Source: Sphingobacterium litopenaei (GTDB lineage: Bacteria > Bacteroidota > Bacteroidia > Sphingobacteriales > Sphingobacteriaceae). Taken from it: 64,000 bases of DNA. The DNA is taken from contig NZ_JACOIJ010000002.1 of NCBI RefSeq assembly GCF_014692495.1, positions 62,001 through 126,000 on the forward strand. Reading direction: 5' to 3'. Below the pieces are notes generated by a model that saw only the letters and a program-made list of their open reading frames with translations, was not told the DNA's origin and ran no database searches. Position numbers and translations under genes: made by a program. Shown here piece after piece: positions 45,751-55,235 of this stretch (its first letter is position 1; each line of letters begins with the position of its first letter).

Positions 45751-46505
45751 TGAGATTCTTACTAAATGCCTTTATATTCTTTGCACTCATTAGTTGCGAA
45801 CAACGAAAAACTTCTTCTCAAAAAGCTCAGACAGACGAATCTCAGGACAGTATATCTGCGGTTATTACTGAAACAACTAAATACCTTATCACTGAAAATG
45901 CTGTCGGCTATTTCAATATAGGCGAGCCTTGGCAAAGTATTGCAACAGAAAAATATACCTATATCTATACACAAGGCTATAGTATATGTGTAGACGCTTA
46001 TTGTGATGGTGGTTATGTTTTGGGATTGAAAATGGATGAGGCAGGAGAATTTATTGAAGATGGAATGTTGACTATTGGCTGTGCGCAATTTGACGATGAT
46101 GAATCCGAAACTAAATATTAGGATAATTCAAATGTCTTTTATACATCGTCCGATAATTGTAAAGCGTGGTATTGGAAAGATAAGATTAAGTATATCTTTA
46201 TATATTCTGATTTATTTAAAACCAAATAGGGGATATGTGTGGGAACAACGCTTAAAGAATTGGAAAGTAAATTAGGTAAATTACAATTTGATATTGGTTG
46301 GATAGAGGAAGACCCAAATGCTATGCAAGTCAAAATTGCCACTTATCCAACGATACAATTTATTTTGGATATAGAAGATTATAAAGGCGATTGGGAAAAG
46401 ATTAGTCTCTCGAGAAATAAGAATGAATTGAGTATTGCTGATTTCAAAGAAGGTACTAAGATAGACCGTATTCTTGTGGATAAAAGGAAGGTTAGTCAAA
46501 GGTAG
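45750..46505 (+). pseudogene. Lipoprotein gene broken by two in-frame TAG codons
   Basis: One reading frame runs from the ATG at 45750 to a TAG at 46503-46505 (252 codons), but it is interrupted by TAG at 46119-46121 (codon 124) and 46227-46229 (codon 160). There is no frameshift: the segments between the stops still read as protein (D-N-S-N-V-F-Y-T-S-S-D-N-C, then G-I-C-V-G-T-T-L-K-E-L-E-S-K-L-G). The N-terminus has a lipobox (L-I-S-C at 16). The domain I-x-V-G-x-T-L-x-E-L resembles small Bacteroidota lipoproteins of unknown role. Each stop is one C-to-T change from CAG. TAG ends several intact genes here, so general readthrough is unlikely. Confidence 0.7.
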
Positions 46506-46511
46506 AATTTA

Positions 46512-46540
46512 AAACGCCCAATTTTCATAATTGGGCGTTT
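46512..46540. terminator. Bidirectional terminator
   Basis: A 12-bp perfect stem (46512-46523 with 46529-46540, loop TTCAT) flanked by A and T residues lies between the broken lipoprotein gene and the convergent DUF4488 gene. Confidence 0.85.
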
Positions 46541-46553
46541 GTTATGATTAAAA

Positions 46554-46979
46554 CTAAAACTCACCAACCTTTACTTTCTTCCATTCTTCATAAAGATTAT
46601 AGGGGCTATCATTACCCAGTTTTAATTCTCCTTCTATAGTAAGCGTATTTCCATCTTCAGACAGCTTATACTTCAATTGAATTTCATCAAGATAGGTGCT
46701 TGTAATATGATTAAATACACTTTCTGCATAGTTACCTTTATCATCTATTTTAAAAAGGCCGTCATGTGTAAATAAAGCACCTTGCTCGGTCACGCGCATA
46801 TTGGAGAACTTTCCGTCATCTGAGAAGAGTTTGTAGGCTCCGAAGGTCATATCATGTATATTTCCTTGACCATCTTTTGTTTTCTTTAATTCCCAAACAC
46901 CAGTTAAGGGTTTGTCTTGCGCAAAACTTATGGCGCATACGGCCAAAAGAAATGTGGCTAGTAATAAAATTTTTTTCAT
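46554..46979 (-). CDS. DUF4488 family secreted protein
   Basis: This 141-residue protein has a Sec signal peptide (MKKILLLATFLLAVCAISFA). The mature part has the pattern of DUF4488: G-V-W-E-L-K-K at the start, K-L-F-S-D-D-G-K-F in the middle, and an ending E-E-W-K-K-V. It is probably a lipocalin-like small beta barrel. Two adjacent ATGs exist; I chose the second (46979). The function is unknown. Confidence 0.75.
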   Translation of the reverse strand: MKKILLLATFLLAVCAISFAQDKPLTGVWELKKTKDGQGNIHDMTFGAYKLFSDDGKFSNMRVTEQGALFTHDGLFKIDDKGNYAESVFNHITSTYLDEIQLKYKLSEDGNTLTIEGELKLGNDSPYNLYEEWKKVKVGEF

Positions 46980-47034
46980 CATATCAGTTTTGTATTAAGT
47001 TATTTCCAAATCTTCAAATTATCAAAATCTCAAA

Positions 47035-50000
47035 TTATTTATTTCCTTTTATTGCCTTAATAATTCCTTCTAAGTTTTCGTTAAATTCTAAAAGTTGTGC
47101 AAAGACTTTATCGTCTTTACCAAGACCGCCATGTTTGTTGTTTTTAAGGAAAATAGTTTTGATATCTTCCCAACGTTTTTGCTCTTCGGGTGTAATTAAG
47201 CCTGCTAATTCTTTTAATTTCAATAAATTGCTTTCCGTGTCAGCAGTCAAAGTTTGCGATTCACTTTCGTAATGCGCACGCACCACATCATCAATTTCCT
47301 TATCATTCATCATCGGAACGATTTGCGTAACCAATTTACTCATGTTACGGTACGAACCTTGCATTTTGAATGGAGGTTCTGTACGATAGGAGTCTTGCAT
47401 CGCTGCGGATTGAATATAGTTTTTGTTGACTTTGATTACCACATCCCGAATTTTCAATACATGCTTCAGTACCGCTACGAAATTGTCAATATCCTGCTTC
47501 AAATAATTACCTTCTAAGTCAGGTAATTGTTCTGTTTCTTGTTGAACAAAGTTTATCAGTGCATAGAAATCCTTAAATGATTTGCTCGCTATCTTTTCGA
47601 GATGTGGATTTTCAATAGCGGCATTTTCAATAAGACTGAGGTTAAACAAATGCTCTGTATCGCCAATCACATCACCCAAATTATACACATCAGCACGGTT
47701 CGCCAACATATCTGGAATTTGAAACTTAGAACCCGATTCTGTATAAGGATTTCCTGCCATCACAATGCAAAAACGTTTACCACGTAAATCATAGGTTTTG
47801 CTTTCTCCCTCAAAAATACCATCAATCTTGCGTTGTCCATCAGCTAATGAAATGAATTTTTGTAAAAATTCAGGATTTAAATGCTGAATATCATCAAGAT
47901 AAAGCATCACATTGTCCGCCATCTTAAAAGCCAGATTGATTTTTTTTAATTCCTCGCGTTCGCCGGAAGTTTTTGCTTCGATAGGGTCAATAGATGTAAT
48001 CGAATGTCCTATCGTTGGACCATTAACTTTTACAAAATGTAAACCCATCGTTTTAGCTAAATATTCCATCAATGTCGTCTTACCATATCCTGGAGGAGAA
48101 ATTAGAAGCAACATGCCCATTCGAGCTGTGCGTTTGGTGTCCCCAGCAGCACCCAATTGTTTGGCTAAATTGTTTCCAATTAGCGGAAAATACACCTCGT
48201 TGATAAGCTTATTGCGAACAAAAGATGTGAGCACCTTGGGTTCAAACTCCTGAATTTTCAATTCTTTCTCATACGATTTTACCAATTGCTCTTTTAGTGC
48301 AGCAAAACCATTAAATCTAAGTACATCATTCTCCACGAAAGACTGTAATTTTTGAATAAAATCATGATAATGAATTGTGATTTTTCCATCTTCTAAAACA
48401 GCATGATTTCCTTTTAGACCTTCTAACGAAACTGTGTCATGTGCAAAATGAAGATGGTAGCTTTCTTTAGGGAACAATAATTCTACTGCAGCTTCTTCTA
48501 CATACTGTCTGTGTGTTTTATATTGAGGATCTTCATCTATAAACGCGTGTAACCAATTTAGGGTCAGGTAATATTTATCTGCTACACTGAAAAATTCACT
48601 CTCCAAATCATCATGAAAGGATTTGTAAGTCTTTCTATTTTCTAGGGCACGTTGGAAATCTTGTTTCAAATGGTCCGCACTTTCGCTTAAAACCATTTGC
48701 CTATATTGTGAAATCGCTTTAAAAATATATGTAGCGACATTTTTCGCGACAATCCCCACATTATCCACAATATTATCCCAAGTTTGGAAGATGCTTGAAA
48801 TTTCTTCTACCGTGCTTTGATAGCGGTTACTTTTAGGGAATGCTTTCAACACATTCGATGTAGAATGAATCAAAGCCTCTAGTTTCTGTCTAGTCACAGG
48901 GGCTAAAGTAAACCAGAAAAGATGTGCTGCAGCACGTACCTTCGGTGCATACCGCAAAAGTTCCATCTTATCATCCATACTTTTGATACCTTGATAAATT
49001 TGTAGCGCATCAAAGTTGTGTACACCTTTTATGTAATTCTCTGAATAATTTTGCTCAACAATTTGTGTAATAAAGCTTTCCGAATCAAAAGAATCTTGGT
49101 TTTGCGAAGCCAAAAATGTTTTATAAGCTAAATATTCAGCTCTATACACCACTTTATTCTCCGACACAAGCTCTTGCTCCCAAATATCCTGATAAGTCAG
49201 AATATCTTGATTTTTGACTTTTTGATAAAAGCTTGTGCCTGTCAGATGATAATATAAATCCTCATTGCGTCGTAATAAGGTCAAACTCAGCGGTTGCTTG
49301 TTAACCGTAAATTTATGCTTTCCAAGCGCTATAATGTTATCGCCATCGACATAAAGTTCAGTTTTGTCTCGTAGAATCCGCAAGGCATCTTCTTGTGATT
49401 TTTTAAGTAAGTTTTCTAGATTTTCGGCTTTCGAAACATCCTGTAATGTTTTCAATTCGCTTATAAGTTCGCGAATCTTATCAATCATCAAATCCGAAGC
49501 ATAGAAACTCAAAATCTCTTCACGCGAATTGAAAGTTTTGGATTTATTTTCAATGTTTTTCAGTACTCGAAGACCGATTTGCTCTAAAGAAGAACTTCTT
49601 TTGTTGAGTTGCTCAACAATTTGTTCGCGACGCCCATTGAATGCTTTGATGATTTCATCACGTTTATCGGCAATTTTTAATGCAAAATCATCAAATTCAG
49701 AAAACTTGCTATCCAACTCTTCCAGTTGAGCGACGATTTTGGTATAATATTCATCAACCTTATCAGCAGAAGTCGAAAGTTCTAAATAGTTTGTAACGGA
49801 TTGCTCGAGCAAAGTCAATTGTGCCGAAAATTCTGCAATAGCTTCTTTGCTTCTTAGCGAGCTTAATTTGCGCGTCAGTTGTGCACGAACTTCATTCAGT
49901 GATGAAAATATCAACGATATTTTCTCAATGATTTTGGTCGTCTGTGTGACATCATCGATTTTTAAGCTGTTTAGAATATCAATCAACAATTCCAGTTCGG

Positions 50001-51879
50001 AAGAAATGGCTGTATTGTTTGTTTCAACTTCTTTTGCATCAAAAGCTTTGGTAATTTCCTCAACATTTTTCTTTTGCTCAATGACACGTTGCTCATAGGG
50101 TAGTAGTGCTTCATCCTTCAAAAGGAAAGCAACTGTCTTTTCTGACAGGTCGGAAGAAATCTTTTCTATTTGTTCCGAAAGTAGCGCTATTTGTGCATCT
50201 TCCGTGTATTTTACATTTTTCAGGTCTATGATTTCGCCCTGGAGTTTGCGCGAATCCGCCAATTGATGAACCAATTGATCCAGCTTTTCAACAGTGGTAC
50301 TGTTAATATTAAAGACCAGTTGATCTAACTTTTGGTGGGTTTTTGCTACTACATCAAGCGCATGTTTGCGCAAAGCTTGTACTTTCACGAATTCATCAAT
50401 CGCAGTGTTAGCCACTTCCGCAATCTGTCTTAGGGGCTCGCCTAAATTTTTTAAAGCGGCATCATGAATCCAAAAGTAGCTATCTAAAATCCCATTCGTT
50501 TTACGAAGAATATCCTCATACAAACCTTCGTAACTATCTTCCTTATTGACTAATTGCACGACTTCTTGTACTTCAGCCATCGCTTGTACAATCTGCTTGT
50601 TGCCGACTTTGTATAAAGGGTCGTCTCTACGCTCCAAATTTTCCTGTAGCACAATCATATATGGCGTTTGCCATATTTGTACCTGATGATGACGTGTAGC
50701 CTCGGCTTCCGTACGGAAATAAATCAGCGAGCCATCATCAAATACCGTAAAACCGTTACATATAATAGGTGTTTCTACCGTTTGCTGGATGATGTTGTAC
50801 GACATCAGAATGTAGGTGTTACTTTCCGATTGCGTAAAGATATAAAAGAAATCTTCGCCATTTGGCGAAGCTATTCTGCGTAGGAAACTTACATTTTCGA
50901 AGGTATTATCAAAAACTTTGTAAGTTCCATTTTGAAGATAATATCCATTCGAAAAGATGACACCTTGATTGTCAGGCAGCAAAATAGCCGACTCATTCAA
51001 CGATTTGAGGTTAACAACCTCTTTAGTACGTTGATTGAAAATATAGGCCCTAAATTCTTCTTGATATGGCTTAATGCGTACGGCAATCAAATTCCCTAAA
51101 TCAGCATAATAGTAATCTGCATCATCCAATTGTTGGTCGGTATTAGCTACTTTTTCCGCATAAATTCCTTTGCCAGAATCTGTGTTATCTTCTATTTTGA
51201 AGGTGATATCCCCGTGTAAAGCTTCAATAAAGACTTTGTCTAAAATGGATATATGCGGAAATTTCCCTAAACGGCGATCTTCTAAAGTGGTTTTGGTCCA
51301 CGAAAACTCATGCTGCAGCGGCAATTTAACTTCATGAATGCTTCTGTCGTCTTGATAAATAAGTTTATCCCCTTTAATTAGCCACTTGAAAGCTTTTCTG
51401 TCTTCCGCATTTTTAGACGTTTGGAAAATCATGTAAAGATAATTTTCTGTTCTGCGGAATTTTGAAAAGATAGAATCTCGGTAGTATTTATAAAGATTTT
51501 GGTAATCGGTAACGAAATTAGAATCGTTGATTAGTTCTAGCGATTGTGGAATGAAGTGGTTGTCTTCAAACTTATATATACTAAAAACATCCTCCAATTT
51601 AATCTCGGTACGAAGACCAAAATGTACGTTATATCCGAAAATACAAATGTTGTCAAGTGCTATAATGCCACGCGCCACACAGTTGTTTTCGGTGGTAATG
51701 CGTTGATTGGCTTTCAACACAAAGCTTGTAGAATTAAAAACTTCTTTACGCGCTGAATTGAGCGCTCCTACACGCTTGGACAAATTATCGCGTTGTGTCA
51801 ATAGGCGTTTGCGAATGATTTCGTACGAGCCTGTATCTAGCGAATCTTGTTTTATAGGTACCTCTTTGTTTTCTTGCAT
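47035..51879 (-). CDS. DUF3686-type AAA ATPase ('DNA repair ATPase')
   Basis: This giant 1614-residue protein ends the PspA-flotillin operon. Residues ~1-420 are a mostly beta domain matching the start of the DUF3686 family; ~430-860 are long coiled coils; ~870-1230 are helical; and the AAA module has Walker A PPGYGKTT (Lys ~1267) and Walker B M-L-Y-L-D-D (~1326-1330), followed by a sensor-like V-M-A-G-N-P-Y. Databases call the family 'DNA repair ATPase', but the gene context (flotillin, PspA, OB-fold membrane protein) suggests work on membrane complexes. It may remodel the flotillin or PspA assembly. The gene is unbroken despite its size. Confidence 0.85.
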   Translation of the reverse strand: MQENKEVPIKQDSLDTGSYEIIRKRLLTQRDNLSKRVGALNSARKEVFNSTSFVLKANQRITTENNCVARGIIALDNICIFGYNVHFGLRTEIKLEDVFSIYKFEDNHFIPQSLELINDSNFVTDYQNLYKYYRDSIFSKFRRTENYLYMIFQTSKNAEDRKAFKWLIKGDKLIYQDDRSIHEVKLPLQHEFSWTKTTLEDRRLGKFPHISILDKVFIEALHGDITFKIEDNTDSGKGIYAEKVANTDQQLDDADYYYADLGNLIAVRIKPYQEEFRAYIFNQRTKEVVNLKSLNESAILLPDNQGVIFSNGYYLQNGTYKVFDNTFENVSFLRRIASPNGEDFFYIFTQSESNTYILMSYNIIQQTVETPIICNGFTVFDDGSLIYFRTEAEATRHHQVQIWQTPYMIVLQENLERRDDPLYKVGNKQIVQAMAEVQEVVQLVNKEDSYEGLYEDILRKTNGILDSYFWIHDAALKNLGEPLRQIAEVANTAIDEFVKVQALRKHALDVVAKTHQKLDQLVFNINSTTVEKLDQLVHQLADSRKLQGEIIDLKNVKYTEDAQIALLSEQIEKISSDLSEKTVAFLLKDEALLPYEQRVIEQKKNVEEITKAFDAKEVETNNTAISSELELLIDILNSLKIDDVTQTTKIIEKISLIFSSLNEVRAQLTRKLSSLRSKEAIAEFSAQLTLLEQSVTNYLELSTSADKVDEYYTKIVAQLEELDSKFSEFDDFALKIADKRDEIIKAFNGRREQIVEQLNKRSSSLEQIGLRVLKNIENKSKTFNSREEILSFYASDLMIDKIRELISELKTLQDVSKAENLENLLKKSQEDALRILRDKTELYVDGDNIIALGKHKFTVNKQPLSLTLLRRNEDLYYHLTGTSFYQKVKNQDILTYQDIWEQELVSENKVVYRAEYLAYKTFLASQNQDSFDSESFITQIVEQNYSENYIKGVHNFDALQIYQGIKSMDDKMELLRYAPKVRAAAHLFWFTLAPVTRQKLEALIHSTSNVLKAFPKSNRYQSTVEEISSIFQTWDNIVDNVGIVAKNVATYIFKAISQYRQMVLSESADHLKQDFQRALENRKTYKSFHDDLESEFFSVADKYYLTLNWLHAFIDEDPQYKTHRQYVEEAAVELLFPKESYHLHFAHDTVSLEGLKGNHAVLEDGKITIHYHDFIQKLQSFVENDVLRFNGFAALKEQLVKSYEKELKIQEFEPKVLTSFVRNKLINEVYFPLIGNNLAKQLGAAGDTKRTARMGMLLLISPPGYGKTTLMEYLAKTMGLHFVKVNGPTIGHSITSIDPIEAKTSGEREELKKINLAFKMADNVMLYLDDIQHLNPEFLQKFISLADGQRKIDGIFEGESKTYDLRGKRFCIVMAGNPYTESGSKFQIPDMLANRADVYNLGDVIGDTEHLFNLSLIENAAIENPHLEKIASKSFKDFYALINFVQQETEQLPDLEGNYLKQDIDNFVAVLKHVLKIRDVVIKVNKNYIQSAAMQDSYRTEPPFKMQGSYRNMSKLVTQIVPMMNDKEIDDVVRAHYESESQTLTADTESNLLKLKELAGLITPEEQKRWEDIKTIFLKNNKHGGLGKDDKVFAQLLEFNENLEGIIKAIKGNK

Positions 51880-51911
51880 GGATATGAGTTTTTGAGGCTT
51901 TTATAATAGTG

Positions 51912-51939
51912 TAGTAATCCTGACTTGTCAGGATTACTA
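51912..51939. repeat. 13-bp inverted repeat between flotillin and AAA genes
   Basis: TAGTAATCCTGAC (51912-51924) pairs exactly with 51927-51939, leaving a minimal loop (a 12-bp stem with loop CTTG is more realistic). It lies in the 72-bp gap between the flotillin stop and the AAA start. The T tract is on the + strand side and 7 bp away, so for the operon (- strand) it is a poor terminator; it may lower or process the downstream message. Confidence 0.55.
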
Positions 51940-51951
51940 ATGCTCTCTTTT

Positions 51952-54069
51952 TTAAATTAACTTTTTATTCGAAATACCTAAATTTTTGGCAATACCGAAT
52001 AATGAATTAATAAAGCCTTTATCTTCTTCGTTTTCTTCTGCCGAAGCTGCTTGTTGCAATTTGATTAAAGCAGCTGAAACCGTTAAGTTCTTAATGTCAT
52101 TAGTTGAAATACCATACTTATCCGCTAAGGAACGTACTTTCTCCGCTAAATCACCTTTTCCATCAGGACCTAACAAGGAATTTTTAATGTCAGTGGCGTG
52201 TTGTGAATTATCAATCAATTTATCGAAACCTTTGGCATTGGATACTTGACGAACGATATTTTCGAAGAACAATGTTTCGCCGCCGACAATGTCAATTTTT
52301 GCTGATTTCAATGCTTCTGATAACACAGATGCCTGTGCACCAGCAATGTCTTTTTGGATATTGATATGTGCCAATTCCACATCGCGTTCTTTTTGCAATT
52401 GCAATTTGAACTCTTCGTGCTCTTTACCTACGCCATCCAGTTGTTTCATCGCCGAAGCTTTTTCTTCAATTCCTTTAGCTTCCGCTAAAGCTTTTTCACG
52501 AACAACTTCTGCCTGAGCTAAACCTTCTTTGCGTAAGGCTTCTGCTTTTTTCTCAATAACTGCAGCCTCTTTCGTGCCTTGTATTTCTTCTGCCTCTGCT
52601 TTTGCCACCATCACTTCAGCTTCAGATAAACCGATTGCCGCTTCTTCTTTTGCTTTCGCTTCCGCAATGATTTTACGAGCTTCTGCTTCTTTTGCAGACG
52701 CTTCTTTCTTCGCTTCCGCTTCGATTAATAACTCTTGTGCTTTTTTCTCCGCTATTTTACGAGCAGCTTCGGCATCGATTACTTTTTTCTCGGCTTCCTG
52801 TTCTGCTGCAATTTTCGCTGCTTCAGCCGCTTTCACCGTAGCGATTAAACGCTCTTCGGCTTCTTGCGATGCCGCAATAACACCCGCTTTTTTCTTGCGC
52901 TCTACTTCACGAAAAACTTCTAAATCTTTAACAGCTTGTTGCTCTTCGATAACTCCTTTTTCTAATTGTACACGTTCTTTGATGACATTCTGAATTGTTT
53001 TTTGCTCCGTTTCTACCGAACGTTGTTTGTCGATTTGCGCCAATGTTACGATGCGCTCACGCTCTGTAGCTTCTAAAGCACGGTCTTTCTCCACACGTTC
53101 TGTTTCCACAGCGTCCGTACGGAGTTTATTTTTCTCTGCGATGATGATCTGACGCATCTTGTTTTCTTCTTGAATTGCTAATGCTTCTTCTGTAGAAATG
53201 CGAACAGTTTCTGCTTTTAAGCGTTCTTCTTCACGTACTTTAACGATTTCAGCTTCTTCACGTGATTTGATGTTTTCAATCTCACGACGTTGCTTTTCTT
53301 CTTTTTCTGCCAATTGTCGTTCTAATTCCAAAATTGCTTCACGTGCTTCGACATTTTGCTTTTTGATAACCTTCTCTTCTTCACGACGAATAAGATTGGC
53401 ATTCATATTTTGTTTTGCCGTCAATTCCGTGATTTTTTTAATACCTTCTGAATCTAAAATGTTGTCAGGGCTCAAGAACTTTAATTCAGTTTGCTCCAAA
53501 TAGTCAATCGCACAGTCATCCAAGATGTAGCCGTTCAAATCGGTGCCGATGATATTTAGGATTTCATCACGAAATTCACGACGCGCTTCGTACAATTCGA
53601 TGAAATCGAATTTTTTACCTACTGTTTTCAACGCTTCGGAAAATTTCGATTCAAAAATATTCTTCAACGTTTCTGGTTCACTGGCACGATCACAACCCAA
53701 ATTTTGGGCTACATTGATAACATCATCTACTGATTTGTTGACACGTACGAAGAATGCTACTTTGATATCTGCACGGATATTGTCCTTACAAATTAAACCA
53801 TCTCCTTGCATTCTGTTAATCTCGATTTTCTTAACAGAAATATCCATAATTTCCATTTTGTGGAATACTGGAACCACGTACATACCTTTGTTGAAAGCAA
53901 CTTTAGTGCCTCCTACACCCGTACGAACTATAGCTTTTCCCTGAGGAATCTTTTTGTAGAACATACTCAGTACTACAAAAAAGGCTACAATAATAAAGAC
54001 TATGACACCTACTGCTAGAAGCACTATGCCTGTTAGTCCGTCGATTAATAATAATTGATTAGTAGTCAT
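51952..54069 (-). CDS. Flotillin / SPFH family protein (YqiK-like)
   Basis: This 705-residue protein has an N-terminal membrane helix (~12-35) and an SPFH/Band 7 domain (~40-215, with K-I-P-Q-G-K-A-I-V-R-T and V-G-G-T-K-V). A very long Glu/Ala/Lys-rich coiled coil (~220-560) carries many A-E-A-x-K-I repeats. A C-terminal oligomerisation region follows. Flotillins build large rings or rafts at the membrane and occur with NfeD-type OB-fold partners. That partner is encoded just upstream (23 bp gap), matching the YqiJ-YqiK pair of E. coli. Confidence 0.92.
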   Translation of the reverse strand: MTTNQLLLIDGLTGIVLLAVGVIVFIIVAFFVVLSMFYKKIPQGKAIVRTGVGGTKVAFNKGMYVVPVFHKMEIMDISVKKIEINRMQGDGLICKDNIRADIKVAFFVRVNKSVDDVINVAQNLGCDRASEPETLKNIFESKFSEALKTVGKKFDFIELYEARREFRDEILNIIGTDLNGYILDDCAIDYLEQTELKFLSPDNILDSEGIKKITELTAKQNMNANLIRREEEKVIKKQNVEAREAILELERQLAEKEEKQRREIENIKSREEAEIVKVREEERLKAETVRISTEEALAIQEENKMRQIIIAEKNKLRTDAVETERVEKDRALEATERERIVTLAQIDKQRSVETEQKTIQNVIKERVQLEKGVIEEQQAVKDLEVFREVERKKKAGVIAASQEAEERLIATVKAAEAAKIAAEQEAEKKVIDAEAARKIAEKKAQELLIEAEAKKEASAKEAEARKIIAEAKAKEEAAIGLSEAEVMVAKAEAEEIQGTKEAAVIEKKAEALRKEGLAQAEVVREKALAEAKGIEEKASAMKQLDGVGKEHEEFKLQLQKERDVELAHINIQKDIAGAQASVLSEALKSAKIDIVGGETLFFENIVRQVSNAKGFDKLIDNSQHATDIKNSLLGPDGKGDLAEKVRSLADKYGISTNDIKNLTVSAALIKLQQAASAEENEEDKGFINSLFGIAKNLGISNKKLI

Positions 54070-54092
54070 ATTTTATTTAAGTTTTATATTTT

Positions 54093-54776
54093 TTAAAAGT
54101 TGTTGAGGTTAATATTCTTTTGTACGTAATAGTATTTCTTGTCTTGCGTTTCATTCACAATAAGGACTTCATCACCATACTGGATTTCCTTGCCATCCAC
54201 ACTTTTGACATTCAACCGGATCACATCATTCTGGATAATAATTTCTGCTGAACCTAATTTTTCTCCTTTTATCGTCGAACGCATGGTGCCTATTCGTCCT
54301 AAAAATTCATGTGCTTCTTCGCCAGTATAACCTACCTTTTGGTAAAGTTTGGTAACGGGAATCGTCACATAATGCATCAGGAAATATGTCAAAACAAAAA
54401 TTGGTATAAGGATAAAAACCGATTTCCAACCATAATTGCCTAACTGAAAAAGTAGGGAAGAAGCAATGGTAATCATCCAGCCAATGAATTTGAATAAGGT
54501 AACAATCACCATAAAAGGTGCTTTACCTATATTGATAAAGTCCATTGCTTTCGATAAAAAAGATGGTTCTGCTTCCCCTTCTGCATTCAAATCTGTATCA
54601 CTTTCAACATCTTGAATGTCAGCTCCCTCAAAATCTACATCGACATCTGCATCGCCAAAATCAAAACCATCGCCCAATAGCATGGTAAATAGCCAATATA
54701 CAAGCGACAAGCCTGTCAAAAGCGTCATTATTGCATTTGGCAGTGGATGGAATAAAATGTTGATTACTTCTGTCAT
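54093..54776 (-). CDS. YqiJ/NfeD-like OB-fold membrane protein
   Basis: This 227-residue protein has hydrophobic helices at ~15-34, ~85-107 and ~115-140. An acidic loop (~36-70, many D and E) lies between the first two. The C-terminal ~70 residues (E-F-L-G-R-I-G-T-M-R to V-L-I-V-N-E) form a soluble OB-fold. This is the layout of YqiJ/NfeD proteins, which pair with flotillins and probably anchor or regulate their scaffold. Confidence 0.85.
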   Translation of the reverse strand: MTEVINILFHPLPNAIMTLLTGLSLVYWLFTMLLGDGFDFGDADVDVDFEGADIQDVESDTDLNAEGEAEPSFLSKAMDFINIGKAPFMVIVTLFKFIGWMITIASSLLFQLGNYGWKSVFILIPIFVLTYFLMHYVTIPVTKLYQKVGYTGEEAHEFLGRIGTMRSTIKGEKLGSAEIIIQNDVIRLNVKSVDGKEIQYGDEVLIVNETQDKKYYYVQKNINLNNF

Positions 54777-54788
54777 AGCTTTTATTTG

Positions 54789-54983
54789 TTAAATGGTTTC
54801 TCTTTTGAAAGTATAATGGAATGTCCATGAACTGCCGCTCACAGAAAGGTCTTGCATGCTGACCAGTTCCCATCCTTGTCTTCCTAACTCATTGAGGACT
54901 TTGTCAATTTCATCAGCGTCCAATTTTGTACCCCAAAAGCCTTTAGGCTCAATCTTTAATGTTTTATATTCAAATCGTTTCAT
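54789..54983 (-). CDS. DUF4177 small protein
   Basis: This 64-residue protein matches DUF4177: F-E-Y-K-T-L-K at the start, L-N-E-L-G-R-Q-G-W-E-L-V in the middle and a final strand with F-H-Y-T-F-K-R. It is a small soluble alpha/beta protein with no signal peptide. Its ATG overlaps the stop of the PLDc_N gene by 4 bp (ATGA), so the two are translationally coupled. Its role is unknown, but its place inside the operon suggests it binds one of the membrane parts. Confidence 0.78.
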   Translation of the reverse strand: MKRFEYKTLKIEPKGFWGTKLDADEIDKVLNELGRQGWELVSMQDLSVSGSSWTFHYTFKRETI

Positions 54984-55231
54984 GTCATTCTGATTTTTGG
55001 TGGATAATTATTTCGTATTAATAAGATGTAAACTAATGTTCCAATGAAGGGTGCAAAAAGAATCAGAAGTATAATCAACACTTTATCTGTGCTTTTGTAC
55101 GTAAAATCTCTTTTTTGCAAATCCCACAATGCGCCAATAGCGAAAATCAAAGGAAGCAAGGTGAAAAATCCCATAACGATTAGAATAAAAATTTCAGCAG
55201 TTCCCAGATTTATGAATAATAAATTTTCCAT
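54980..55231 (-). CDS. PLDc_N-type small membrane protein
   Basis: This 83-residue protein has two membrane helices (~12-35 and ~50-72). The second contains the I-L-F-A-P-F-I-G-T-L-V-Y pattern of the phospholipase-D N-terminal (PLDc_N, PF13396) domain. No phospholipase catalytic part is present; stand-alone PLDc_N proteins are common near PspA genes. It starts 4 bp after the PspA stop. Confidence 0.8.
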   Translation of the reverse strand: MENLLFINLGTAEIFILIVMGFFTLLPLIFAIGALWDLQKRDFTYKSTDKVLIILLILFAPFIGTLVYILLIRNNYPPKIRMT

Positions 55232-55235
55232 TGTG

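Noticed and set aside
52529-52993. A 154-codon open frame on the + strand
   Set aside because: It is an Ala/Ser-rich mirror of the Glu/Ala/Lys coiled coil of the flotillin gene and has no domain pattern of its own.
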